This document shows, in pieces, positions 31,201 through 42,585 of a stretch of DNA of 64,000 bases (its first letter is position 1; the number at the start of each line of letters is the position of its first letter). The position numbers were made by a program, and so were the translations under genes. The notes beneath the pieces are model-generated. The model was given only the letters and a program-made list of their open reading frames with translations, ran no database searches and had not been told where the DNA came from. Source of the DNA: Ricinus communis. Its lineage: Eukaryota; Streptophyta; Magnoliopsida; Malpighiales; Euphorbiaceae. The DNA lies in assembly GCF_019578655.1 (NCBI RefSeq), contig NC_063265.1:8218501-8282500 (forward strand), in the 5' to 3' direction.

Positions 31201-32950
31201 AAAATTTATGCTTAAGACTAATTCAGTAGTTATTGAACTCAGAGTTAACAATTGCAACCCCAAACTGTATTACCCTGAAGACTAGACTCAGAGTTTCCAA
31301 TGCAAATCTCATCATCAGAACCTCAACCTTTGTATATGATACATCGCTCAGATGTTGATTTCTAAGTAAAAGCTTTTAAACAAAGGATCTAGCATTTATT
31401 TTAAATTACAACAGAACCTGAAACTTACCTGTAAAGCAAAGAACTTGGTGTTTAAATTCTTTGTATTTTGTAAAATATGAACAACTTGCATCCACATATC
31501 TGGGTTGCTTTGCAACTCCTGCAATATCCGGTCTGCAGCAGCTCTCTATCACCAGTGAAAAGTTAAAGGCAAAAATTAACAATGTGGCAAAACAAGGAAA
31601 AGGAAAGTGCAAGTCACTAGCTAAACTTACAACGCATCAAGGCTTCAGTTTATCAAGGAGTACAATAAGAAATCAAAAAAAAAAATTCAACTTGTAACGC
31701 GTAATACCATCAGCATAACAACTTGTCATTAAGTAAGAGTTATTTGCCCATCAAACTAAAAATACTCAATATCAAAGCATAACTGGTACTGCACTAAGAT
31801 TCTTACTCAGCAGAACAACTTGAGGGCATGATCACTGGTAGAAAACAGCTATTTATTTTCCATTTTATGTTTTCATTTTATGTTGAAAACTGAGGAGAAT
31901 GTGGCTATTAACTGAGAATAGAAAATCTTTTTACAACTTAGAAAGTTTAAAAAATAAATAAATAAAATATTCTTACTGTAATTGATTTGTATAATCAGAG
32001 AGTTGAAAAACTTCCTCATTGAAAACATAATACTGTTTGGACCTATTTATAAAGAAAAATAACAAAAAAAACTGAAAAATAACAGAAGAAAAACATGTGT
32101 TCATGTAAAGAAAACTTAAAACTTCTAGCTAAAATTAGTTATGAAACAATAGACGATAACAAAAACATATTACAAGTTGAAAAATAATGTTATTGAGCAG
32201 TTCGATTGCCCCGGCACAAAAGGGATCAATTAAAGCCATCCCAACTGCTTTAAACCCTAATAGCTAAAATTAGTTATGAAACAATAGATGATAACAAAAA
32301 CATATTACAAGTTGAAAAATAATGTTATTGAGCAGGTCGATTGCCCCTGCACGAAAGGGATCAATTAAAGCCATCCCAACTGCTTTAAACCCTAATAGCT
32401 AAAATTAGTTATGAAACAATAGACGATAACAAAAACATATTACAAGTTGAAAAAATAATGTTATTGAGCAGTTCGATTGCCCCTGCACGAAAGGGATCAA
32501 TTAAAGCCATCCCAACTGCTTTAAACCCTAATACAATTTGCTTAAACTATTTCCCTGATACAATTTTCTTAAACTATTTGTCATACTGACATACTTAGGA
32601 TACAAATGCATATGTAATAAAACTATCATACTTCGCTTTTCAATTCAAGAACCCTAAGATTGAGAAAAGCCAGAGCAGACGAGTTTTACACAACGAAAAC
32701 AGGACCCAAAAAGAAAGCATAGAACTCGTGACAGACAGGCAACAGCTTTAAGCATTTGGAAAAGTTGAAATTTCTGTCATTGTCTGGTTTCGTTTTAACT
32801 TTCTCAGGAACCAAACACAAAGGGAAAGAGAAGAACCTCTTCTTTAGATCCGGTGCCATAGAAGGCAGCAACAGTGGCATCGAGTAAAGGAACATCAATC
32901 GGCTGACTTAAATCCCTAAGCTTCTCGGCGGCCATAGCTAAAGACGCCAT
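19228..32950 (-). CDS. XPO1: Exportin-1 (XPO1/CRM1), nuclear export receptor
   Basis: Karyopherin that binds leucine-rich nuclear export signals with Ran-GTP and carries proteins and RNPs through the nuclear pore. Thirty-two exons on the minus strand join in phase to 1,081 residues: 32950-32837, 31545-31429, 30033-29941, 29830-29759, 29438-29331, 29253-29171, 28686-28548, 28405-28337, 28259-28182, 28042-27980, 27876-27832, 27016-26909, 26803-26705, 26129-25926, 25391-25332, 24871-24761, 24584-24487, 24310-24202, 24022-23957, 23841-23743, 23644-23564, 23155-23066, 22780-22695, 22592-22512, 22434-22252, 22018-21952, 21171-21061, 20176-20069, 19989-19852, 19780-19643, 19558-19454, 19350-19228. 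The importin-beta N domain starts near residue 38. The HEAT9 acidic loop VEDENGN is near 442, and Cys507 in STLCWAIG is the leptomycin B-reactive cysteine of the signal groove. The tail DEMLDS is typical. Met6 is a second in-frame start. Intron 11 starts with GC. Confidence 0.97.
20391..20607. mobile_element. MITE-like inverted repeat in XPO1 intron 27, ~217 bp
   Basis: The left end GATTCAGATCCTCTCATG (20391) is matched in reverse complement by the right end GATTAAGATCCTCTCATA (ending 20607). The similarity continues inward (TTTAAGTCGAAC against TTCAAGTTGAAC). The element lies wholly within the intron between exons 27 and 28 and has no coding capacity. A target duplication is not clear, so the superfamily is open. 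Confidence 0.6.
21728..21786. repeat. ATA/ACA-type microsatellite in XPO1 intron 26
   Basis: An imperfect run of AAT and AAC trinucleotides (TAATAATAATAATAACAATA and similar), a simple-sequence tract in the intron between exons 26 and 27. Confidence 0.8.
32126..32531. repeat. 135-bp minisatellite, three tandem copies, in XPO1 intron 1
   Basis: Units at 32126-32260, 32261-32395 and 32396-32531 (135, 135 and 136 bp) are almost identical, differing at only a few bases and one inserted A in unit 3. Each unit ends in TTTAAACCCTAA, which includes the telo-box word AAACCCTAA found in promoters of many highly expressed plant genes. The near identity implies recent expansion, so the copy number may vary between individuals. 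Confidence 0.95.
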
Positions 32951-33068
32951 TTAAAAAAAAATTCAAAAAAAAAACAAAAATAAAAATAGAAATAGAAAAA
33001 CTCACACACTAGCTTCTTCTACTAGTAAATAATAAAACCCTAGGCAACAGTGTAATAATAGTACACCC

Positions 33069-33077
33069 AAACCCTAA
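33069..33077 (+). promoter_or_regulatory. Telo-box upstream of XPO1
   Basis: AAACCCTAA about 120 bases upstream of the XPO1 start codon, in the likely 5' leader or core promoter. Telo-boxes near the start site are common in plant housekeeping and translation-related genes. A related AAACCCTAG occurs at about 33035. Confidence 0.45.
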
Positions 33078-33079
33078 GA

Positions 33080-35107
33080 GAGAGAAAAATTAGAAATTTC
33101 TAGAGGGAGAAGGAGCGGAGGGAAGAAGCGAGGGTTTATGTAAAAAAGAAGAAAAAATAAAAATTGAAAGAGAAGTGTAAACAGTTTAGAGAGAGAAAGA
33201 GGAGTAAATATATATGTATGTATATAATTTATTTAATTTTTTTTTTTTTTCTTTTGGGGCAGAAAGACTGCTTGAAAAATAAGCAGAGGGGAGAGAGGGA
33301 GAGTAATATAAGACTTTGAAGAGACTTTGTTTATATATAACTCTTATTTATTAATTATTTTTATTATCAAATTAGATAATCAGGAGGGGTTCAAAATATT
33401 AGAGACTAGAAGACAGAGCGTGAGGTTTCCTTTTTCTTTCTCTCTTAATAATTCTTTGTTTTGGGAAGGAGGGAGCGAGAGAGACGGCTGTGGTTAAAAC
33501 GTTCGAAGACTTAGGGCGCTGCGGTGCGGTTATGAGCGTGTGTTTTGGGTGGGTGAAATTTTGGGACGGGGGCTTCCTTTTTTTTCTTTTCCTTTCTTTT
33601 TTCTTTCCTTTTCTGTTTTAGTTTAATTCCAAAATTGCCAAACTAAGTCGGAACACCGTGCTCCGGGAGGTGTTAATTTACAATTAATTTCTTAATTAGG
33701 TAATTTAAGTTGTTGACCTTTTTCATTTATTTTTAATAAATTATTATGTTTATATTTTTTATTTTATTTCTATTTATGAACACATCGAAAATTACTGATT
33801 CAATTGTTATTGACTTTTTGAATTCCATCAAACTATCTTTTCAAACAAATTATATTCTGACTACAGTAATAATTTTTAAAAATTAAGTTTCTATTAATTT
33901 TTAATTAACTTGATTAAGATTAAATTAAAATATCCAATTTATGAAATATTTAAATTTGATTATATTTTTATAAATGTTGAGCGATAGTGAAATTACTGTT
34001 TTCACCCTTAAAATGCAAAACAGATATTTTATAACAATAAAATAATTGAAATATTATCGCTGAAATTAATTTAAAAGAGTTATATTATCTGAGTGCATTA
34101 ATAGAACTTTTAAAAAGACTAAATATAGTTAAGTGGAGTACACTTAAATATAAATGCAATTATTATTATTTATTTATTATTGTTAATTCAATGTATTTAT
34201 AGGAGTAGTAGTGTGGAAGAATATGGTGGGACTGATTTGGGTCAAACCCGAAAAGGAAAAGAAACGATGTGATGTGACGCGTGTATGTGTGTGCAATACT
34301 AATAGGAATGTTCAAGTATATCTTGTGTATCGTGTCGCTGTGCCATTGGGTCCACTTTTGTGTTCTTTTTAGAGAAAAAGGCGCAAAAAAGCCCCGATGC
34401 AACCAATAAAATACTTTTGGGCCGTTGTTCTCATCTCCTATGGTAACAACTCAGCCCTATGCCTCAAATTTCTTATGGGCCGGTTTGACTCGGACATTTC
34501 TATTAGTACCAGCCCGGTTCACAATTGTTTCTTACGTTATTTTTCATCAGATGTCTTGCTCATCTCTTCTTTTATTAAAGTAAAAGAAAGACTTCAATTT
34601 AATTATCCAACTTAATATTAGTAGCCCACCCAATTAAAATATTTTTTATCAAATTAAAGTAAATTTCCTAAATGTTAGTATAATTTAATCCTACTATCTA
34701 ATGAAATATAATTAAAAATATTTCTTACCTCATCATAATAAAAAATTTAAATATTTCAGAAAAATTAATTCAGATAGTATTATTTTCGTACTGGTCTAAG
34801 ATTTTTGTGAATCCGATATGTTTTATTTATATTATCTTAATAAAAATATGAAAATTTTATAATAATTACATATTGGAGTATTCTTTTTATTTCTAAGACT
34901 TTATTTCATTATTGTATTAAATTCATATCCATTTTAAATTTTTTTATCACACAGTATGAATACTATTTTTTTATCAACAAAATAATTTTTTTTAAATGAA
35001 GTTATCATATTACAATTTATTTTCAATTAAACCGCCAAATTTATGTCATACTTGATATATTTTGTTTATTGCTTATTTGATGAATACTTAAACCAATAAT
35101 AATCATG
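33080..35107. other. XPO1 promoter region and AT-rich spacer
   Basis: The first 500 bases upstream of XPO1 contain GA-rich tracts (33060-33310), a T run (33237-33253) and a CT-rich tract near 33570-33610. The rest to 35107 is AT-rich spacer. No coding region or RNA gene could be supported; short open frames at 34166-34615 show no family resemblance. Confidence 0.45.
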
Positions 35108-36395
35108 CTTACTGATAGGTCCAAATTATATATAAATATTTAATGATATTTTTATATATAATATGGTAAAAATATATGTTTTTGCCTCATTTAAACTTAA
35201 TTATCTATTTTCATAAAATATTGGCCAAGAGAGGAAAATATTGAACTAAATACTAAAAAAGAAGTTTAATATGATATGTTCGTGTCAACGCCCAAGATTA
35301 GAACGTATGGACTGCTATTTGCAAAGCCTGATAAAAAATTATAAGGTTCAAGGAATATTTTAATCATTTTATATAATTATTATAATTTATATTAAAAGTT
35401 TTTTATGGGATAGTATTTGGTGGAGATAAAAATACTTAAAGTCTTATCTATTATATATATTTATATTAGGTATACATCTCTAGGTAGATTTATTTAAAGG
35501 ATGACTCTTCTCTGTATATATTTCAACAAAATATAATTCTAAAAAATGAGAAGAGTTTTCTCCTATCTGCTCTATGCATCTGTCCTCCATTATTATTTCT
35601 AGAGTTCTTCCATAAACACTTTAGTTTAGTTTCCATTACTATTTTTAAGATCTAATGAACTTTTCAATAAGTAAAGAATGATCACCGATCATATTCCTAC
35701 TTTAAAAAATTTTGGATTTAAATAGAGCTTTTGCTTTATTGTTTTATCTCTTTTTATTTAATATATGATCATTGGGTTAAATATGTTAGACTAATTTTCA
35801 TGAGTGTTTAGTTTAGTATTTTTATTTTTGTATGAATATTATTATTTATTTATTTAATAAATAAATTTGTTATCTTCATATCTTTATAAGTTTCAGTTAT
35901 TATTGGTAGTTAATCATCGTATTAATTTAATAATAGTAATTATTATGAACAAATTTAGGTTAAATATATTAGAGACACCAACTTTGCTTCAATCTATATA
36001 GTTATAAGAAACTTTAGTTGCATCATTAGTTTGAGGAACTAAAGGAAAAAACACATAACTATTTCATTCATTAGATATAGACTTAAAGTAAAACAAGGAC
36101 ATTACTAAGTAAATAGCTAGACTAAATACTATCTTTAACATATAGTTTTAAATCATAAGCATTTGCATTTGCATTTGCATTGCATATTTAGTTATTGTTT
36201 AGTTACTTTATTTTTATAAATATTATTACCTCAAAATACTGATTTAAAGTGTTTATAACTTTTTTTATTGTTTTCTGTTAATAATTAGTCTTTATAAAAA
36301 TTGGTCTCACTGAGAGATCAACCTCGTGGTAAACTTACCTTTATTACATGAACGCTTCGTGCACTTGCGAGTACTAACTTAGACACATCACTTCT
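35108..36395. mobile_element. Solo-LTR-like copy, same family as 54690-55844
   Basis: The block 35113-36390 begins TGATAG and ends ACACATCA. It aligns along its length, in order, with the clearer copy at 54690-55844: GATATTTTTATATATAATAT, CATTGGGTTAAATATGT, GTTGCATCATTAGTTTGAG, ACCTCGTGGTAAACTT and TGCACTTGCGAGTACTAA. The flanking 5-mers CTTAC and CTTCT match at only 3 of 5 bases, so the target duplication has decayed or the ends are off slightly. A (GCATTT)n run sits at 36159-36182. No internal retrotransposon genes are present. Confidence 0.65.
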
Positions 36396-37130
36396 AAATT
36401 ATTTGATAAAAATATTTGAACCAATAATTATGATTACTAATAGAAAAATTATCCAAATAATCTTCCTAATAATATATAGAAATCTATATATGGTAGGCTA
36501 TTTGCTCAAAACAATTCATTAAACGTGTCATTTTAAATTCATATTTTTTATGAGGCTCTTTCAAAATTAAATTAAAAACTTTAATTAATTTTTTTGTATG
36601 TGTAAATATAAGAAAATATTATTAGTAAATAATTCTTAACTTCTAAAATTCCATCATTTCTTATATCTTTTAAGGTAAAAAATAGTAAAGAGAAATGAAA
36701 ATGAGAATTCAGAAAAAAATTTGAAAAAAAAAAATAAATTTCAAAAAATAAATCTATTGAAATCTTAATGAACAGTGAAAGAAAAATCTCGAAAATTTTT
36801 ATTCATAAAAATACATAAAAAATTATTAAAATTTATAGCTACAAAATTTAATAACTTTTTAAATACTAACTTACTTGTAAAGATTTTCTAAAGTTATAAT
36901 TAAATATTTTTTTATTTGTAAATATTTTTAAAAATTTATATTAAATATTTACTTATATAATTTTTTTATAATTACTATTAAATATATTTTAATTTTTAAA
37001 TTCTATCAAAATTTTAAAAAATTTTAATTAAATATCCATTGCTCGTATAAGAAAATTAAACTAAAATTGACAGTTTGATTTAAAATAATGCTTATGATTA
37101 ATCAAATCATCACTTGCAGTTCTCTCAACG
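36396..37130. other. AT-rich spacer upstream of ERD2
   Basis: Very AT-rich, without genes. About 36395-36440 resembles the sequence just left of the LTR (35070-35115). Between 36830 and 37040 there are degenerate repeats of TTAAATATTT-type words. Confidence 0.4.
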
Positions 37131-37165
37131 TACAGCAGCATTTATTGGAGTCTGAAGTCAAAAGT

Positions 37166-37186
37166 CACGCGCGGCCAAAGCGCGTG
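37166..37186. promoter_or_regulatory. GC-rich hairpin with CGCG boxes upstream of ERD2
   Basis: CACGCGC (37166-37172) and GCGCGTG (37180-37186) form a perfect 7-bp stem with the loop GGCCAAA, about 200 bases before the ERD2 start. CGCG cores of this kind are bound by CAMTA transcription factors. Read on the minus strand, the patch also resembles the D-arm and anticodon arm of a tRNA, so it may be a tRNA relic. Function is unproven. Confidence 0.35.
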
Positions 37187-37380
37187 CTCTATCATTTGAG
37201 TCAACCATAAAACCCCTAAACAACGGAAAGAGAAGACACTGAGGTCTCGATCGATTTTTTTTTTTTTTTTTGTCTTCTAACAGAAAAGAGAACTCTAAAC
37301 ACAGTAAACACTAGACACCAGACACAGAGCAAAACGCAAAACAGAAAAAAAGAAAAAAGGAAAAAAAAAAAGAAGCAACG

Positions 37381-37945
37381 ATGAACTTGTTCCGGTTTGC
37401 TGGGGACATGACCCACCTCCTAAGTGTAGTGGTTCTGCTTCTCAAGATTCGCAAAATGAAATCTTGTGCTGGTATAATATGAATTTATCCATATATACAC
37501 CTTTTTTTTTTCTTGCTTTTCACTTTTGCTTTTGCCATTTTAGGTACCTTTTGCTCTCTGTTTCTTTTTGTCTTCCATTTTTCTTGAAGATTTTTTAAAA
37601 CCCAATTTTGTTCTATCTAAGTTGGTGCTCAATCATATCTCATTTTTTGGGGTTAAGAATTTCTTTTTGTCCTTTTTCTTTTTGCAGCAAGTGTCAGTGC
37701 AGCTCATTTTATGAACTTAAATCCTTTTCGTGTTTTAGTGCTTGTTAGATCTTTAGGATAAAACTCCAAGGACCCATTTGTACCATTTGATTCTTTTTTG
37801 CTTTAATCTTCTTTTTATCATTCGTAACTTTGCTTTATTTATAATTATTTCATTTGCATTCCGTACACTATTACCTGGTACTTGTTTGATCATTTGTACA
37901 TTGGGAAAGATGAGCGAGTAGCCTATCTCTCAATATCTAGAAATT

Positions 37946-37979
<34 letters not shown>

Positions 37980-40900
37980 ATATATATATATATATGTATG
38001 TATGTATGTACATATATTCTATTCATTTGGTTATTTTGACATCTTTGTTTAACTTCTTTGTATTTGATGGAAATTTACAAGGTTCGTATACAAGTTTTTG
38101 GAACTTAGATGGAAAATTTACAAGGTTCGTATACAAGTTTTTGGAACTTAGATTTTGGTTTTCTTCAAGAAGGTAAAAGAAAGAGCCTATTAGTTTAATT
38201 TTATTGAGGAAGCTTATAAAAAATGGGTGCTTTATGTGAGGCTGCTCTATGGGTTTAAGTTTGAGAACTTTAATTTCCAAAGTTGTTGTTTGGTGCTAAT
38301 TTGTTCAAGGTAGTGATAAAACGAAAGTGCTTTTTTTTTTTTTTCTTTTTCTTGAATATCTGGTTTTGTGGATTTCATTCAAATTTTCTTGATCATTGTC
38401 TTTGTAAACCCTGCTTTTGTCAAGTTTATTGGAAGACATTCCTGAATTATGTCTGCTTTTAATGTGCACACTGTAAATATTTTGGGACATGATCTTGTAT
38501 AAAGAAGTATTTGATTTGAGGCCTTTTTCTAGGAAAATGACTTTATTAATGAAGCTTATTCTCTCAGGAATTTCATTAAAGACTCAAGAATTGTATGCCA
38601 TAGTTTTTATCACTCGGTATCTTGATTTGTTCACGAAGTACTACTCGCTCTACAACAGTATAATGAAACTAGTATTCATTGGAACTTCAGTTGGAATTGT
38701 CTGGTACATGCGCTACCATAAAGTTGTGAAGCAAACCTACAGCAAGACTGAAGATACTTTTAGACATTATGTTCTAATCCTTGCATCCTTTGTCCTTGCC
38801 CTTCTGGTTCACCGTTCCTTAGGTGTGATTGAGGTGTGTAATATTCTTTCCTAAACGGGTATATGTATATGCATCTTGTTTCTCAGTTGCTAAGGGGGAG
38901 TTTGAAAACTTAATCACTACTGAAATAGATTACAGAAAAAAATCTGTATTATCTTTTCGCAATCCATGTTCAATCGACCAGAATTTTGGATTTATGTACA
39001 TCTGACTTCCTACATCTCAGAGTTCAACATGTTTAAGCCCATCTTTAGAGAAAGAAAAAAAACTCAGCCTATTAAGATGCTCTGGAAATCTGTTTAACAC
39101 TTTACCAAGCTGCCTTCAATGCTGTTTAATATTTATTTGTAATCGACAACCACAACCAAAACCCAATTTCTTCATATTCCATGGCATTTTCACCCCCGTG
39201 ATTTGTCATTCCCTTGAAATATTTATTTCCCATAATGGTGCACTAATCGTTTTCCGTTTCACTCAAGTTTTATATAATGTCTAAATGCAAAGTGTATCTC
39301 TTTGGTGTTTCCTTAGCGCTCTTTCTTTCTTTTTCTTTTTTTGTTTTTACTTATTTCAAAGGGGACTGAAAACAGTGATTTACTTAATTATCACTTGTGA
39401 TAGGTTTTGTGGGCATTCTCCATTTATCTTGAAGCGGTGGCTATCTTACCTCAGTTGCTACTACTGCAAAGATCAAGGAACATTGACAACTTGACTGTAA
39501 ATTATGTTTTCCTTCTTGGGTATGTATTAGTTCTCTTAAAGCTTTGCAGCTTCTCCTTTTATCCACAACCTTGCAGTTATCTTTCATTTACAGTCCTATG
39601 CAAATGCATGACCTTTTCTTTTCCATCAACTCTTTTCCCTTTGTCTGAGCACACACTGAAGATCATTATTCAGAATGTGGGTGTACCCTACACAATGCAG
39701 AATTTGAATAGATTCACTTTCTCATGCATAAGATGAAATTTGGCACTGTAGGTGTAGGACTTAAAAAGGCCATTCATATTTAGAATGCTCGTCAAGAGTT
39801 GGAGAGCAATGAAAGTAGTTTAACACAGGTTTTATAACGGTAGCATCTTTTAGCCCCAACATTTCACAATGTGCAGAATATTTTTAAATCAATTTAAATT
39901 GCCTTGCAAAAGCTCAGCGTGCAATGTTCCAACAGTTGGAATCAATGATTCTGTTAAAAGAATATGCTAAAACCTGGTTATAATCCAAAAACGATGTTTG
40001 AACAGAATTATGCAGTGATGTGGATGCTGAATTACCAATCCATCATTTCCTCCATGTATTGAATGGAATTTTAGTAATGCAGTGTAAAGAGTGGGCTCTA
40101 ATTGTGTTATGAGGTGACTACTTTATCATGACTTCCATAAGAATCCTCTGTAAGCTACTTGGTCTCAGGTCATGATGGTTTGATCTTAGAACTATCTGAT
40201 TTCTGATGCCCCCAAAATGTTATTGCTTTAAAGAAGGTTAAAAAGGGATTGATATCAGTATCATAAAAGGTGAAGTATTGAGTTTTTGCAGATTGCGCAA
40301 TGAGGAGATGCTTTTACCTTGGTCTATCTAACATCTTTGAGTTGCAGATGTAAAACTGATAGCTGAAGGACACTTATATCTTACTTCTTAAAGAAATGCC
40401 ATTATGGATTTATTCTTTTCTGCATTGTTTATTTATTTAATTTTACTCGTTCATTTTCTTTTTAATCTTTATCTTTTGTCTTTTATTTTCTGTACAGTGC
40501 TTACCGGGCCTTGTATGTCTTCAATTGGGTTTATCGCTTCTTTGTAGAAGGAGTTAAAGTCCGCTGGATACGTAAGTTGTTTCGCCTCCTGATAGCAACT
40601 TGCACTATTTCATTTAAATGATGTTATTAACAAGAGTGTTTTTTGTTTTTCCCTCAAATGCCAAAACAGCTTGGATTTCAGGCCTGGTTCAGACTGCTCT
40701 ATATGCTGACTTTTTCTACTACTATATTAAGAGGTAATTTTCCTTCTCTATTTTTAAGTTCCCCAAGTATCTTCCTGTCAGATAAAATGATCCTTTAAAT
40801 CCATTCCCATTAAAAGAAAATGTGAGATGGAGTAGCAGCAGCAGCTTCAGTAACACCATAATTCCTCTTCGCGTGCTATTAGTTGCCACTTTCTGTAAAG

Positions 40901-41024
40901 AGATTGCCCTTTGGAACTTGAATCTTCCTTCCTTTGTGGTGCTCTACAAGAACATTTGAGCCTAACGTTTACCTTTTTCGGCTGCAGTTGGAGGAATCAC
41001 GAGCAGCTTAAACTCCCCGAATGA
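37381..41024 (+). CDS. ERD2: ER lumen protein-retaining receptor (KDEL/HDEL receptor, ERD2 type)
   Basis: Seven-helix Golgi receptor that binds the C-terminal H/KDEL of escaped ER-resident proteins and returns them to the ER in COPI vesicles. Exons 37381-37471, 38568-38833, 39404-39519, 40498-40571, 40670-40733 and 40988-41024 join in phase to 215 residues, the standard family length. The hallmark stretches are present: [10 protein letters not shown] at the N-terminus, [13 protein letters not shown] (29-41), [41 protein letters not shown] and a C-terminal KLPE with upstream basic residues. Exons and splice phases agree with those usual for plant ERD2. Intron 1 (1.1 kb) holds CT/TA/GTAT microsatellites and a 42-bp tandem duplication. 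A C/T- and A-rich leader with poly-T and poly-A runs precedes the ATG. The gene lies tail to tail with HRD1, another ER quality-control gene. Confidence 0.95.
37948..38008. repeat. Compound microsatellite (CT)n(AT)n(GTAT)n in ERD2 intron 1
   Basis: Consecutive CT, TA and GTAT repeats make up a compound simple-sequence tract in the first intron, likely to be length-variable. Confidence 0.85.
38066..38150. repeat. 42/43-bp perfect tandem duplication in ERD2 intron 1
   Basis: The unit starting GATGGAAATTTACAAGGTTC (38066-38107) is repeated at 38108-38150 with one extra A as the only difference, which points to a very recent duplication by slippage or unequal exchange. Confidence 0.92.
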
Positions 41025-42585
41025 AGTGCAGCTAAAACTCCTCTTGGAAGGTTATACTGACAAAGAACAGAAGCTCATGCAACAATGGTAGGGAATTATA
41101 GATGAGACATATTCGTAAGCTTTGGTAATTAGCTTCTAAATGAGCAGAAAAACTTTGCTTTTATTAGAGGCACTGCCCTTGAAGGGGATTACTGATTATG
41201 TACATATAGCCCGGGAATAATATTTTGTAGAATAACCAAATTTGAGTAAAGTATTTTCTGACTCGTTCAAAACATGGGTGAGCTTCTAGTTTTATATAGT
41301 TATTAGATGAGATTATAGTCTTTAATGATTAATTTTATGATTAGGATGAGGAGCTGTAGTATTTATTACAGTTATTAGTTAATTTATTAGGATTAGGTTG
41401 TTTAGTAAATATCTCAAAATTATAAAGGGTATTTTTATCCCTTTATACGCTTCTCTGCTCAATCTATTTTTATTCATACACTTGACTTTCTTATATTTAA
41501 TATTTAATATTTAATAAATTAATAATTATTATTAATTGATATATTTTTTAGAAACCAATTTCTTTTTTTTTATGGGGTAATTCATAATCTATTTAATCTT
41601 AATAAATTAAGTTATTTATTAATTATTAATAATTAGAGAGCAATAAATGATTTATTAGTGACAACACCAACTTTAATCTATACATTAGAAAATGCTATCA
41701 TATTAAATCTTTATTTTTAAATTTATTTGAGAAAATTGAAAGAAAACCTAGAATATGAGCTTGTAAAAATCTCAGTTATTATTGGTATAAAACATTTTGA
41801 AATTTATTAGAGCATGATCTTTCTAAAGAATCGCTTTCAATAATTCTATTGAATTAAGTCATAAATATTTATTTGAGAGCACAGACTATTTTATTTAATA
41901 ATAATTTATCGGCTTTTATAATTATCTCGTGGTTTTCAATTTTCATAAATTTGGCAAACTAATATATTTAATATTCAACAATTTTTCAATCTATGATATA
42001 TATTAATAATAAATTAGAAAGTTGATTGTCTTTTAGAGATGAGTCACCATTCCAAATCGACCACTAACATTATCTTAAAGCTTTTCTTGTTTCTTGTATG
42101 AAATCAAGGGGTAAAAAGAAAAATAGGTCAATTTTTTTTATTTTTTTTTTGAGTAATAAATATAAGGTTTTTTTGTTTTTTTAGAATCTATTGTCCTCGA
42201 ATATTGAGGATGTGAACCACAAGAAAATCTACTGCTCAAGTAAATTTGATAGCATATATGCTTTCTGTAAAAGCAAAGTTAGGATTGTTTAGGGGCAAAA
42301 TGCTTTTAGATATTTGAGAACTTTAACCAGTAAACATCTTGAATGAATACTTATCTGAAAAGAAAAAAAAAAAAAAAAAGAATCTTTCTTTCTTCACCAG
42401 AAAAACCTTAACAGGAAAAAAGAGATAAAAAATAAAAGACGCAGCTCCCCAGAGAGGGAGCTACAATCGTAAAGCATTCCTAGGATCTTCTCTAATTCTT
42501 CTTTACTCCTATACATACAAGATTCTGTTTGGCCTCATGATACAACTACAATTGCTCCAGGATTAGGCATCACTCTCTCCGATGA
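41025..42585. other. Convergent 3' regions of ERD2 and HRD1, with possible LTR fragment
   Basis: The ERD2 3' UTR probably runs to about 41260 (TTATGTACATATAGC, then AATAAT-type signals). About 41290-41490 has a TATAAAGGG-type box and direct ACAGTTATTAGTTAATT-type words like a copia LTR fragment, but with no defined ends. The rest is AT-rich, with an A run at 42363-42379. The HRD1 3' UTR probably covers about 42390-42585. Confidence 0.35.

Noticed and set aside
32126..32531. Regular direct repeats considered as a CRISPR array
   Set aside because: The 135-bp units abut without unique spacers and sit in a plant intron; this is a minisatellite.
34166..34615. Possible small genes in the XPO1-ERD2 spacer
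   Set aside because: Short unspliced frames with no domain, no consistent splice partners and no promoter signs.
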